Positions 17,959-24,394 of a DNA stretch of 38,515 bases are shown here, piece after piece (position 1 is the stretch's first letter; each line of letters begins with the position of its first letter). The DNA lies in the NCBI RefSeq assembly GCF_001921825.1, contig NZ_MSJL01000021.1, positions 1-38,515 of the forward strand. The letters run 5' to 3'. The stretch comes from Streptococcus acidominimus (GTDB lineage: Bacteria; Bacillota; Bacilli; Lactobacillales; Streptococcaceae). The translations under genes and the position numbers were made by a program. A model generated the notes under the pieces. That model was not told the DNA's origin, searched no databases, and saw only the letters and a program-made list of their open reading frames with translations.

Positions 17959-18090
17959 CTGTTGCACGTGTTTTTTACAAATGTTTTCAACCTTGCTAGA
18001 ACAGCCCTAAAATCACTTCTAACGGCTTTTAGTTTATCTGTGGCTAATTTATCGGACAAGCTGAAACAACGGCTAAAAGCTAGCTTATTT

Positions 18091-18504
18091 TTAATCTGGC
18101 AACGTTTCAAGCACTCCCTTTCTGTATTGCTTGGCAAAAGCAAGTAGAGCTTTATTTTTGAGATAGTTACATTGGCTTTCTTTAATTGGCTCAAAAGGTC
18201 TATTTTGCCTCTCAATCAACTGTCGGACGTCTTTCAACTCTCTACGCTCCAGGTAGTTCAGTATCAGTAGTTGGCGTAGTCGCTTGTTGTCAATGCCGTT
18301 TATTGCTGATTTTATCGCTTCTAGCTCTTGCTGTGCGGTCTCTCGGTCAATCGTAAGGCAATCCACGGGGTGAAAGTCGTTGCTATCTACCGGCAGGGTA
18401 TAATCATCAGAATAGACCAACGTATCATCTCTAGCAATCCTCTGCCAGCGTGGGTACTCTTTCAGTTTGCGGTTGGCGTGCTTTCTAACTTGCTTCTTGT
18501 TCAT
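18091..18504 (-). CDS. ArpU-like phage transcriptional regulator
   Basis: A 137-residue protein resembling the ArpU/late-gene regulator group of Gram-positive phages, which switch on packaging or lysis genes. Supporting traits are the start MNKKQVRKHANRKLKEYPRW followed by QRIARDD, a helical middle (TAQQELEAIKSAINGIDNKR) and a C-terminal part LLILNYLERRELKDVRQLIE with later SQCNYLKNKALLAFAKQYR, like a sigma-factor region 4 helix-turn-helix. It overlaps the preceding gene by 20 bp, indicating coupling. In this island no lysis or packaging genes are visible, so it may act on helper-phage genes or on unlinked targets. Assignment is by overall pattern. Confidence 0.6.
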   Translation of the reverse strand: MNKKQVRKHANRKLKEYPRWQRIARDDTLVYSDDYTLPVDSNDFHPVDCLTIDRETAQQELEAIKSAINGIDNKRLRQLLILNYLERRELKDVRQLIERQNRPFEPIKESQCNYLKNKALLAFAKQYRKGVLETLPD

Positions 18505-18844
18505 TGATGTTCTCCAGACGCTCCAGGGCTTTCTTATGTAGTCTGTAAGTGTTTGAGAGTGAGTAGCCTATTAAATCTGCAACCTCCTTCCAACCTCTGC
18601 CATTTTGGTAGCGCTCAAGTAGTAGCCTCCTGTACGTTGGATTGTCTAGCTTGCTGATGAGGTCTAGCATGGCCTGCTGTTGCCCTTGTAGCTCCTCAAT
18701 GCGTTTCAAATGTGCCTGCTCAACGTTGGCTAATGCAGACGGCAGGGAGCTGCATAGCTGTCTGTCTTTTTTCAACTCAGCTTCAAAGCTGGCCATCAAT
18801 AGTCCAATCGTGTGTAATTCTTCTAGTCTTTGTCTAAAATCCAC
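18485..18844 (-). CDS. DUF1492-type phage protein with C-terminal helix-turn-helix
   Basis: A 119-residue protein. The N-terminal half is a predicted coiled coil (FRQRLEELHTIGLLMASFEA through EELQGQQQAMLDLISKL). The C-terminal part NPTYRRLLLERYQNGRGWKE and VADLIGYSLSNTYRLHKKAL is the sigma-70 region 4-like helix-turn-helix found in DUF1492 proteins of streptococcal prophages. I place the start at GTG 18844: AGGAGGG lies about 7 nt upstream and a good promoter lies just beyond it, whereas a longer frame would start inside the promoter. It is co-transcribed with the ArpU-like gene. A role in late or island-specific transcription is inferred. Confidence 0.7.
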   Translation of the reverse strand: MDFRQRLEELHTIGLLMASFEAELKKDRQLCSSLPSALANVEQAHLKRIEELQGQQQAMLDLISKLDNPTYRRLLLERYQNGRGWKEVADLIGYSLSNTYRLHKKALERLENINEQEAS

Positions 18845-18860
18845 GGCTAGCCCTCCTTTG

Positions 18861-18919
18861 TGATATAATATTAGTACGGTTATTACATCACAATGAGTCA
18901 GCGCTTGCTGGCTTTTTTT
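18861..18919 (+). ncRNA. Possible short plus-strand transcript (promoter plus terminator)
   Basis: TGATATAAT (18861-18869) is an extended -10 on the plus strand. About 35 bp downstream AGTCAGC, GCTT, GCTGGCT and a T run form a terminator. The product would be under 50 nt and antisense to the leader of the DUF1492 gene. The same TTGTGATATAAT is found at 23102-23113. Speculative. Confidence 0.3.
18865..18893 (-). promoter_or_regulatory. Promoter of the DUF1492/ArpU-like pair
   Basis: On the minus strand TTGTGA (18888-18893) and TATTAT (18865-18870) with 17 bp between, directly before the AGGAGGG site. The opposite strand carries TTGTGATATAAT over the same bases, so the site is symmetrical. Confidence 0.65.
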
Positions 18920-18920
18920 A

Positions 18921-19641
18921 TTTCTCGAGCTTCGTTCGAGCTTCAAGCACGCGCCACTGGATAAAAAGTCAGTTTTTGTCAGGAGCTGGCTAGATTACTT
19001 TAGCAGTCTTTTCTCTGTTCGCTCTCTGTTCGATTATTGAATTTATGTTTTTTACAACGCACGATACCTTTGTAAAACCTTAGTATTTGAAAAAAACTGC
19101 ACCTCCCCTAAATCTCCCCAAACCTTAGCACTTTTAACTCCTTGCACCTTATCCGAACCTTACCATTTTTATATAGAAATCCGCCCCCTATTTCGTTTTA
19201 TTTGTTTTGTTTGGGAACAGCCATAACGTTCCAATAGGTACGGCTGTAAATAAAATGCTAACTGGTACCGAAAAGTACCGACATATTCCTCCGGTATATT
19301 TTGGTAGGCAAAAAAAGTCACGGTTGGTCACTAGCTGGCAAATTTAAAAAAATGCACTTTTTTTCAATTTTGAAAAGCAGATAGCGTTCCAGTAGACCCT
19401 ATAAAGCAAAAAATAGTTAAGTTTTGTTAAGTTGTATATTTTAGGAACACCTCTATATAGGATTTCATTCCCGTATTTTCCAGTAATTTGTGTGAATCTA
19501 GTGCTTGCACCCTGCTTTATCTCGATTTTGAGTTTTTGGTTATTCGTCTATATAGAATTTTGTTCCGACATTTTCCGATATTTTTCACCCAGTCTATAGG
19601 ATTTTATTTCAAGTTTTTTCAAGTTCTGCTTCTATTTTATC
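18921..19641. other. Long non-coding AT-rich region with imperfect direct repeats
   Basis: No convincing gene is present in these ~720 bp. Three related blocks stand out: 19451-19482 and 19546-19578 align over 33 bp (CTATATAG, ATTT, TTCC, ATTTTCC) with few mismatches, and a shorter one is at 19592-19613 (TCTATAGGATTTTATTTC). The inverted pair TACGGCTGT / ACAGCC occurs near 19207-19250. Candidates are a packaging site, a secondary origin or operators. Confidence 0.4.
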
Positions 19642-19668
19642 AAAAAAAGAAGAGGCGCGTGCCTCCTC
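19642..19668 (-). terminator. Terminator of the island replication gene cluster
   Basis: On the minus strand GAGGAGGC, ACGC, GCCTCTTC then TTTTTTT. It follows the small frame ending at 19673. Confidence 0.75.
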
Positions 19669-19672
19669 TCCT

Positions 19673-19795
19673 TTAGGTATAATCATGTAGCCCCTTGTAT
19701 TCCTTGGCTGTGTCTAACTCTTTCAGTAGCTTCAAGACACCCTCACCGAGTAATTCCAGCGTTCCGTGTGCGGCTTCCTGCCCAAAAACCGTCAT
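19673..19795 (-). CDS. Small 40-residue protein, unknown
   Basis: This short frame starts ATG at 19795 inside the end of the 155-codon gene, in another frame, and codes MTVFGQEAAHGTLELLGEGV then LKLLKELDTAKEYKGLHDYT. It looks coding: balanced amphipathic helix composition, and it ends 5 bp before a strong terminator. AAGGAG lies upstream but about 15 nt away, so initiation may depend on coupling. Alternatively it is the displaced C-terminus of the upstream gene after a frameshift. Function unknown. Confidence 0.45.
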   Translation of the reverse strand: MTVFGQEAAHGTLELLGEGVLKLLKELDTAKEYKGLHDYT

Positions 19796-20210
19796 CAGTT
19801 TTTAAGATTGCTCCTTGGCTGCATGCCCATATGAAAAACAATCGTATAAATTTTTGTTTACTCGCAATCTGTTGGATTAATTCCCCACGTCTGAAATCTT
19901 CCCAATGGGTGATGTAAGATACATGGGAATAGGTCGGCTCTAATAAATCCAGCTTCACCTCTTCAGCATTACGATATATAGTCCGTGTGTTTCGGTGTAT
20001 TCGTGGCGCTTCTGATAGCAATAATCTTTCACTTTTTCCATAGTTATGCCCTCTCCAATTCTGGGTATCTGGGTCATAGATTAACATTTTTCTGACCCTA
20101 TCAAAAATATACCTCATTGGTTCGTTTTCGGTCATCCATAGAATAATATCTGCAATATTCTCCATTGGAGGCATGTACTCAACAGCTAAAAAATTTTTGT
20201 TCTCTATCAT
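19743..20210 (-). CDS. Hypothetical island protein, 155 residues
   Basis: I do not recognise this protein. It is soluble and rich in aromatic and charged residues (YMPPMENIADIILWMTENEP; RYIFDRVRKMLIYDPDTQNW; THWEDFRRGELIQQIASKQK). ATG 20210 has AAGGG 8 nt upstream. The last ~20 residues (FWAGSRTRNAGITR) are low-quality looking and overlap another frame that looks better, so the C-terminus may result from a frameshift. It lies across the candidate origin from the rep gene, as the last substantial gene of the left-going cluster, which suggests a replication-linked job. Confidence 0.55.
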   Translation of the reverse strand: MIENKNFLAVEYMPPMENIADIILWMTENEPMRYIFDRVRKMLIYDPDTQNWRGHNYGKSERLLLSEAPRIHRNTRTIYRNAEEVKLDLLEPTYSHVSYITHWEDFRRGELIQQIASKQKFIRLFFIWACSQGAILKTDDGFWAGSRTRNAGITR

Positions 20211-20245
20211 AATTTTATCCCTTAAAAATAAAAGTTAAATAAGCA

Positions 20246-20407
20246 CATCGGGAAAAATTCTCTTATTATTTTTTTGCTCGTGGAAGTGCAAGGGAACAGG
20301 ATAAAGGGGCAGAGCTTACAGCCCCTTTTCCTTGTTCCTACTTCCACATTTCACGGAAAACTCCCAAACTACTACTGACGCTAGGCTGTAGTAGTCAGTG
20401 TCCCGAT
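20246..20407. other. Large nested inverted-repeat structure next to the candidate origin
   Basis: ATCGGGA (20246-20252) and TCCCGAT (20401-20407) enclose two hairpins. The first spans 20280-20347 and pairs GTGGAAGT...GGAACA...AAAGGGGC with GCCCC...TGTTCC...ACTTCCAC. The second pairs ACTACTAC with GTAGTAGT around 20370-20396. It may be a cruciform or single-strand initiation site, or a structured RNA ahead of the 155-codon gene. Confidence 0.5.
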
Positions 20408-20408
20408 T

Positions 20409-20635
20409 TTGCATAAGTTAATTTTACCGTTAACTAACATTATTTAACATTATCTATAAAGACTATTAAATCAACCTTTTAAGTCTTTTTTGATTATTTA
20501 ACATTTGGTAAAACTAACATCAATTAACATACTTTACAACTACCTACAGTATGTAGTTAAATTTAACGTTAAATGGCGGTTAAATCATGTTAAAATTTAA
20601 CATGTTTTTAACGTTAAATTAACACTTAACATCAC
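20409..20635. other. Candidate replication origin with iterons
   Basis: This AT-rich 227 bp directly follows the rep stop codon. The heptamer TTAACAT or near variants recur at about 20434, 20444, 20498, 20514, 20524, 20598 and 20626. Closely spaced palindromes are ATTTAACGTTAAAT (20561-20574), CATGTTAAAATTTAACATG (20586-20604) and TTTAACGTTAAA (20607-20618). Rep-adjacent iterons of this kind are the origin arrangement in SaPI-type islands. Confidence 0.7.
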
Positions 20636-21874
20636 CTACAAAACTTGGTAAAGTCCATCGATGACTTGGATATTTCCTCCTGTTTTTTTATACCATGCTG
20701 AAATTGTCTGACGGCTAACTTCTAAAGTTTCAGCTAATTCTTTTTGGTTGGGATACTGACTATGTTTGCTGTAAAATTGTTCAATGCCATTTGAGAGCTT
20801 TTCAGTATAGATTTCCCGTTCTTGTTCTAGTTCAATCTCAGACTTCTTAATATTACTTTTGTATTCTATTCCTGGTTCGTGAAATTCAAGTATCTTGTCA
20901 GTGTCCTGTTTGAGGATTGGATAATAGAAAAGATTATCTATCGCTTCTTGCGGTGGCAATGAATTGGCAATAGTTTCTAATCTCCAGTAAGTCCTATACT
21001 TTATCGGATTGTCCAAGGCATCAAAACTCGCTATAATAGCTTGATAGGTTTCAAGAGGCAGTGAGTTTAGTGCGGTTTCTAAATGTTGCCGTAACTCTTC
21101 TGCTGTACTTGTCTCACGTTCAATATATCGATCTGTTACATTCATCAAATAATATTTTTTATTGTGAGTGTTTAACGTTGTTTTGGCTAAATCCCAAACA
21201 GCGTGTAAACGTTCAACCCTCAATAATTCAGGGTCTAGCTTCAAAGGAAAAAGTTCCAATAAAATATCGCTATAATTTAATGAATCGGACCATTTGGCCA
21301 TTTCTCGTGCTTCTTCATTCCCTTTTGGTCTATGGTCATGACTTTCCGTAAAAATTAAGCAACAGTTTTGTAATCTGATTAGGCGGTCAAACTCGCTTAA
21401 CTTATCTTCTTGTTGCCACGCTGTCACCAAAGGGACATTATCTAATGAATCTATGATAACAACCCTGTACCCTTGGCCAGTAATCACTTGGCTAATATCA
21501 TTAATCAATTGTGTGCAATTTTTTGGGGTAGGAATATCTAAAATATCAATATTTGCCACTTGTGTGCGGTCAAGTTGTAAATGCTCCAGTGCTTTATTAA
21601 AACGGAATATACATTCATGTTTAGATATATTTAAATTTACGTATAATACTTTAGAATTAATACATTGCCAACCTAGCCAATTTATGCCGTATCCAATAGC
21701 TACAGCCAAATGAATCGCCAAGCTAGTTTTTAAAGATACTTTGGGAGCTGAAATAGCCATTTTTTGTCCTCTTCTTAGTAGCCCACTGATCAATGTTGGT
21801 TCACGTAAGGCTTGTTCTTCTGCTACTTCAGATAATTTAATAATCGTATGCTGTTCGTCTGTTGATACTGTCAT
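20636..21874 (-). CDS. RepA-like AAA/RecA-fold replication ATPase with C-terminal HTH
   Basis: A 412-residue protein likely to initiate island replication. Residues ~28-240 resemble the RepA/AAA_25 hexameric helicase-like fold: LISGLLRRGQKMAISAPKVS then LKTSLAIHLAVAI at the P-loop position, Walker B YRVVIIDSLD (Asp142) and the sensor-like LIFTESHDH. The P-loop is unusual: SAPKVSLKT keeps Lys49-Thr50 but has neither of the usual glycines. The last ~60 residues contain a helix-turn-helix (YPNQKELAETLEVSRQTISA then WYKKTGG) that could bind the iterons. ATG 21874 overlaps the stop of the preceding small gene by ATGA. Function as initiator is inferred from domain and adjacent repeats. Confidence 0.7.
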   Translation of the reverse strand: MTVSTDEQHTIIKLSEVAEEQALREPTLISGLLRRGQKMAISAPKVSLKTSLAIHLAVAIGYGINWLGWQCINSKVLYVNLNISKHECIFRFNKALEHLQLDRTQVANIDILDIPTPKNCTQLINDISQVITGQGYRVVIIDSLDNVPLVTAWQQEDKLSEFDRLIRLQNCCLIFTESHDHRPKGNEEAREMAKWSDSLNYSDILLELFPLKLDPELLRVERLHAVWDLAKTTLNTHNKKYYLMNVTDRYIERETSTAEELRQHLETALNSLPLETYQAIIASFDALDNPIKYRTYWRLETIANSLPPQEAIDNLFYYPILKQDTDKILEFHEPGIEYKSNIKKSEIELEQEREIYTEKLSNGIEQFYSKHSQYPNQKELAETLEVSRQTISAWYKKTGGNIQVIDGLYQVL

Positions 21875-22020
21875 TCATGTTTTCTCCGTTTCTTTTTGAG
21901 TTTCTTCAAGCGTTGTTGCTCTTTGATTTGTTCAAAAGTTAGTTGCCTGTCTTTCACGTTGCTTTCTCGGCCAATTCGTAGCCCGCGTAGTGCTGGGTGC
22001 TTTAGATGTTTACCGCCCAT
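21871..22020 (-). CDS. Small basic protein, 49 residues
   Basis: This frame starts ATG 22020 with GGGGGTG just upstream and codes MGGKHLKHPALRGLRIGRES, continuing to a very basic helix (QIKEQQRLKKLKKKRRKHE). It starts inside the end of the excisionase-like gene and its TGA overlaps the rep ATG (ATGA), so it is embedded in a tightly coupled cluster, which supports expression. High Lys/Arg content suggests nucleic-acid binding. I do not know a named family. Confidence 0.65.
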   Translation of the reverse strand: MGGKHLKHPALRGLRIGRESNVKDRQLTFEQIKEQQRLKKLKKKRRKHE

Positions 22021-22291
22021 TTTTCACCCCCAAGAATAATAAAATATCGCTTACTTTGTAATAGGCTTTACGCGTCTCCTCAAGTGGTGGCTGGTAGCGT
22101 TTCAAGCCTGCATGTTCCCACTTCTGCAAGGTGTTGTATTTTATGCTTAGTTCGTCCTGCACCTCTTGGGCTGTCATTAGCCCCAATATACGAGGCTTTG
22201 GCTTGTTGTAGTGTTCCAGAAAAGTATTGACCGCTGAAAGGTTCTGCTCTAGTAGCCGTTGTTCATAACCTGTACTAAAAATACCGCTCAT
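22010..22291 (-). CDS. Excisionase-like / MerR-type helix-turn-helix protein
   Basis: A 93-residue DNA-binding protein. The C-terminal ~55 residues have the winged-helix pattern of phage excisionase/AlpA proteins: LMTAQEVQDELSIKYNTLQK followed by WEHAGLKRYQPP and a closing YYKVSDILLFLG. The N-terminal ~35 residues are extra. ATG 22291 overlaps the stop of the upstream gene by 4 bp. In comparable islands such proteins assist excision or activate the island operon; it lies far from the integrase here, so either role is possible. Confidence 0.65.
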   Translation of the reverse strand: MSGIFSTGYEQRLLEQNLSAVNTFLEHYNKPKPRILGLMTAQEVQDELSIKYNTLQKWEHAGLKRYQPPLEETRKAYYKVSDILLFLGVKNGR

Positions 22292-22620
22292 ACTAACCCA
22301 CCTTTCAAGTATTTGTCCTGCTCGTTCAGATTGCCATACTTAATCACCTCAAGACGTTTCTGTTCCTCTGTGACTTGCTTATCAAGTTCTATCATGCCTT
22401 GAAAGCGTTCTGCGTCATTGGTCGGGAAATAGTAGCCGGGGTTGTGTCCTCGGACGTTTCCTATTGGGATTTTGTAGGAAACAGTCAGACGTTGCACAAT
22501 CTCCCGTATCGCTCGCTCACTTAGTCCGGTTATCCTCTGTATTTCTCGATTGGTAATAGGTCGCTCGCTACCTGTTGGAATAAGCTCCAGCACGCGCCTA
22601 TAATTATCTGGTAACGTCAT
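22288..22620 (-). CDS. Winged-helix phage protein, 110 residues
   Basis: A likely DNA-binding protein. Residues ~5-65 fit a winged helix: NYRRVLELIPTGSERPITNR, EIQRITGLSERAIREIVQRL (recognition helix) and the wing YKIPIGNVRGHNPGYYFP. The C-terminal ~40 residues are a charged helix. Proteins of this type sit in early replication clusters of streptococcal phages. ATG 22620; its stop overlaps the excisionase-like gene. Exact function unknown. Confidence 0.65.
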   Translation of the reverse strand: MTLPDNYRRVLELIPTGSERPITNREIQRITGLSERAIREIVQRLTVSYKIPIGNVRGHNPGYYFPTNDAERFQGMIELDKQVTEEQKRLEVIKYGNLNEQDKYLKGGLV

Positions 22621-22630
22621 TCAGTACCTC

Positions 22631-22825
22631 CTAATTGTAATATCGCCCTTGAGCTTGAATATAAGCCCCGTAGTTGGCGTTTTGTAGCTTACGGGTATCT
22701 TTCTGTTTCGGCTCAATATCAAGCCGAAAATAGCCCAGATTGCGCCATAGGAAGATGTTCACGATTGCTAGAACAATCACCAAAGCTAGCTTCTGTTCCA
22801 TGGGTAGGTTGAGTTCATCTAGCAT
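22631..22825 (-). CDS. Small membrane protein, 64 residues
   Basis: A single predicted membrane helix (KLALVIVLAIVNIFLWRNLG, residues ~12-31) follows a short acidic N-terminus; the remaining ~30 residues are polar (KQKDTRKLQNANYGAY). It overlaps the preceding gene by 11 bp and ends 10 bp before the winged-helix gene. No family recognised. Small membrane proteins in islands may mediate phage interference or toxicity, but nothing here shows this. Confidence 0.6.
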   Translation of the reverse strand: MLDELNLPMEQKLALVIVLAIVNIFLWRNLGYFRLDIEPKQKDTRKLQNANYGAYIQAQGRYYN

Positions 22826-23036
22826 GGTTGTCCCTCTCTTCTAGCTTATCGACTAGCTGTTGGATAGCCATATTCATGATGTTTAAGGTTGCGTAAGAGC
22901 TATTTCTATCATCAAGACTTAGCGCCATATCAGATACGGTTACTAGGTCTATTAGTTGTGCTTTTACATCGTCATAATCAATCATCATGCCACTAGTTAA
23001 ATCTTCGTAGTTATCTAAAATTTTGCCTTTATCCAT
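22815..23036 (-). CDS. Hypothetical island protein, 73 residues
   Basis: An acidic protein starting MDKGKILDNYEDLTSGMMID, continuing with helical segments DDVKAQLIDLVTVSDMALSL and ATLNIMNMAIQQLVDKLEER. I use ATG 23036 because AGAGG lies 7 nt upstream; a longer frame to 23090 has no site. First gene of the left-going replication cluster, with a palindromic operator about 60 bp upstream. Function unknown. Confidence 0.6.
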   Translation of the reverse strand: MDKGKILDNYEDLTSGMMIDYDDVKAQLIDLVTVSDMALSLDDRNSSYATLNIMNMAIQQLVDKLEERDNHAR

Positions 23037-23093
23037 TCTTTTTCCTCTCGTTTTGGTTTTTACTATCCAATCATTTTTCTGCGGTAGCATAGT

Positions 23094-23113
23094 TCACAAA
23101 TTTGTGATATAAT
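23094..23113. promoter_or_regulatory. Palindromic operator abutting an extended -10
   Basis: TCACAAATTTGTGA (23094-23107) is a perfect 14-bp palindrome. The plus strand continues into TATAAT (23108-23113), making TGATATAAT. It lies between the left-going replication cluster and a short right-going unit, so one regulator could control both. The half-site TTGTGA recurs at 18859 and TCACAA at 18888. Confidence 0.55.
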
Positions 23114-23118
23114 CAAAT

Positions 23119-23220
23119 CAATACTAAAACCCTTTTAATAACGGCTTGCCTGCTTGTTATTATTTGGTTTTTACTAAATTGTCGAGGCTTGAAAGTTTGG
23201 TCGCTTGCCAAGCCTTTTTT
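23119..23220 (+). ncRNA. Candidate ~100-nt small RNA of the island
   Basis: An extended -10 promoter (TGATATAAT, 23105-23113) is followed about 70 bp later by GGCTTG (23186-23191), a 17-nt loop, CAAGCC (23209-23214) and T6, an intrinsic terminator. No reading frame fits between. The first part (23125-23154) is a perfect 30-bp repeat of the integrase leader at 25887-25916. Confidence 0.4.
23125..23154 (+). repeat. 30-bp repeat, copy 1
   Basis: It starts TAAAACCCTTTTAATAACGG and ends GCTTGCCTGCT. It is identical to 25887-25916 and in the same orientation; both copies lie just downstream of a GTGATATAA promoter element. Confidence 0.8.
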
Positions 23221-23427
23221 GTTGTCGTTTTTTAACAGTTCTAATAGCCGTTTTCAGCTCTTGTTTTCTTCTCTGGTATATTTACCCTCGGGAGATATTT
23301 CAGTTCCGTTTTCGTGCGTTCCTGTGTACGATATTCAGCGTAGAATTGATTCTATCCTCTCCCGTAGAGAATGCCCACGTCAAGAACTTAAAGATTGCGG
23401 TCAATATTCCTATAGCTCTTCCTCCTC
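23221..23427. other. Gap between small RNA candidate and antirepressor gene
   Basis: The only hint of coding is a 34-codon minus-strand frame from TTG 23404 to 23300 (MTAIFKFLTWAFSTGEDRIN...), hydrophobic at its start. The AGGAGG after the antirepressor stop is 16 nt from that TTG, too far for comfort, so I do not call it as a gene. Confidence 0.3.
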
Positions 23428-24087
23428 TCACGCGCCTGTGGTGCGTTTTGGTCTGAATACCATTGCCTTGATGTCTTGATAGCCCATGCCTAGGTTAATC
23501 ATAGCGATTGTCATATCCTCTAGTGCTTGGTATCTGACTAGCTCGGTACTGGTTAGACTGTCAATGCCATTGTATCCGCCACGTTCAGCCATGAGTTGCT
23601 TTTTATTCAATCCGCTAGCACCTTTCAGCAAGAGATTGGTAACGGTTGAATGCGCGTGCTTTGGCGCTTGTTCCCAGCTCTCGATAGCCTCATGCAATTC
23701 TTTGCGCTTCGGGCGTTCCAAGGCACGCTGTAGCTTGAAATTGGCATTTTCTTTTTCCAATTCCTCGATATATTCGTATATCCAAGCTCGGAAAATTTTC
23801 CCTTTTTCAGTTCGTGATAACATACCGATTTCAAAGATACCTCGTTTGTTGAATAAGCGAGTTTCTTGGGTACCGCCCGTGTTGTAGGGTACCTTTGTCA
23901 CAATGGAATACTTACTATCTCTTAAATATGGGTTGCGTTCTAGCATTTTCTCAATAGCTCTACGGCTCTGATACCCAAAGCCCTGCGTTAATTGTTCGAT
24001 AGTGACTAGGATTTCTCTATCTTTGCTTAGGAAAAAGTCAATTTCAATTTCTCCAAATTCGCCTTTTTCTTTTTTGATAATTTGCAT
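23428..24087 (-). CDS. BRO/Rha-type phage antirepressor
   Basis: A 219-residue protein. The N-terminal ~115 residues fit the BRO-N fold of phage antirepressors: IDFFLSKDREILVTIEQLTQ, GYQSRRAIEKMLERNPYL, ETRLFNKRGIFEIGMLSRTE and KGKIFRAWIYEYIEELEKEN. A helical linker and a C-terminal domain (~150-219) follow. Such proteins inactivate CI-like repressors or rewire early transcription on induction. ATG 24087 follows AAAGAGG by 6 nt. It is immediately downstream of the cro-like gene, with a copy of the switch operator between (24124-24139), so the repressor could control it separately. Confidence 0.75.
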   Translation of the reverse strand: MQIIKKEKGEFGEIEIDFFLSKDREILVTIEQLTQGFGYQSRRAIEKMLERNPYLRDSKYSIVTKVPYNTGGTQETRLFNKRGIFEIGMLSRTEKGKIFRAWIYEYIEELEKENANFKLQRALERPKRKELHEAIESWEQAPKHAHSTVTNLLLKGASGLNKKQLMAERGGYNGIDSLTSTELVRYQALEDMTIAMINLGMGYQDIKAMVFRPKRTTGA

Positions 24088-24123
24088 TGTGTACCTCTTT
24101 CCGTTATTTCTGATCTAAAAAAA

Positions 24124-24139
24124 GTTTAACAAATTAAAC
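24124..24139. promoter_or_regulatory. Switch operator O1 (16-bp inverted repeat)
   Basis: GTTTAACAAATTAAAC, a perfect GTTTAA-N4-TTAAAC inverted repeat, lies in the 59-bp gap between the cro-like and antirepressor genes. The same motif is at 24362 (one half altered) and 24418. Confidence 0.75.
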
Positions 24140-24146
24140 ATTTTGG

Positions 24147-24335
24147 CTATAAAAAATCTTCGACTGTACAATTAAGAGCTACTGCTAAACGAGTAAGGGT
24201 CAAAAGTTTGACATCTTTTTCTTTTCCAGTTTCTAAAAAAGAAATGATAGACCGTGAAACTTTTGACTTTTTAGCTAGCTCCTCTTGAGAAAGACCTTGA
24301 GACTTTCGGATTTCTGCTATTTTGGTACCGTTCAA
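24147..24335 (-). CDS. Cro-like XRE family regulator
   Basis: A 62-residue protein that is essentially one XRE helix-turn-helix: KIAEIRKSQGLSQEELAKKS, KVSRSIISFLETGKE, then the two closing helices TLTRLAVALNCTVEDFL. Start is TTG 24335 with AGGAGG 8 nt upstream. It is divergent from the CI-like gene, separated by a 194-bp region holding two 16-bp operators, the usual layout of a lysogeny switch. It should oppose the repressor. Confidence 0.85.
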   Translation of the reverse strand: MNGTKIAEIRKSQGLSQEELAKKSKVSRSIISFLETGKEKDVKLLTLTRLAVALNCTVEDFL

Positions 24336-24361
24336 ATATTTTACCTCCTATTCTTTAAAAA

Positions 24362-24377
24362 GTTAAACCCATTAAAC
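24362..24377. promoter_or_regulatory. Switch operator O2
   Basis: GTTAAACCCATTAAAC, the same spacing as O1 and O3 with two changes in the left half-site. It lies 26 bp upstream of the cro-like start, where bound protein would block cro transcription. Confidence 0.7.
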
Positions 24378-24394
24378 CCAGGGTTATAAAAATA

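Noticed and set aside
17955-18215. An 86-codon minus-strand frame overlapping the ArpU-like gene
   Set aside because: It overlaps a better gene for most of its length; the unique end (about 45 codons) has no adequate ribosome-binding site, and it covers the hicAB promoter.
23300-23404. A 34-codon hydrophobic frame after the antirepressor gene
   Set aside because: TTG start with the nearest good ribosome-binding site 16 nt away; no other support.
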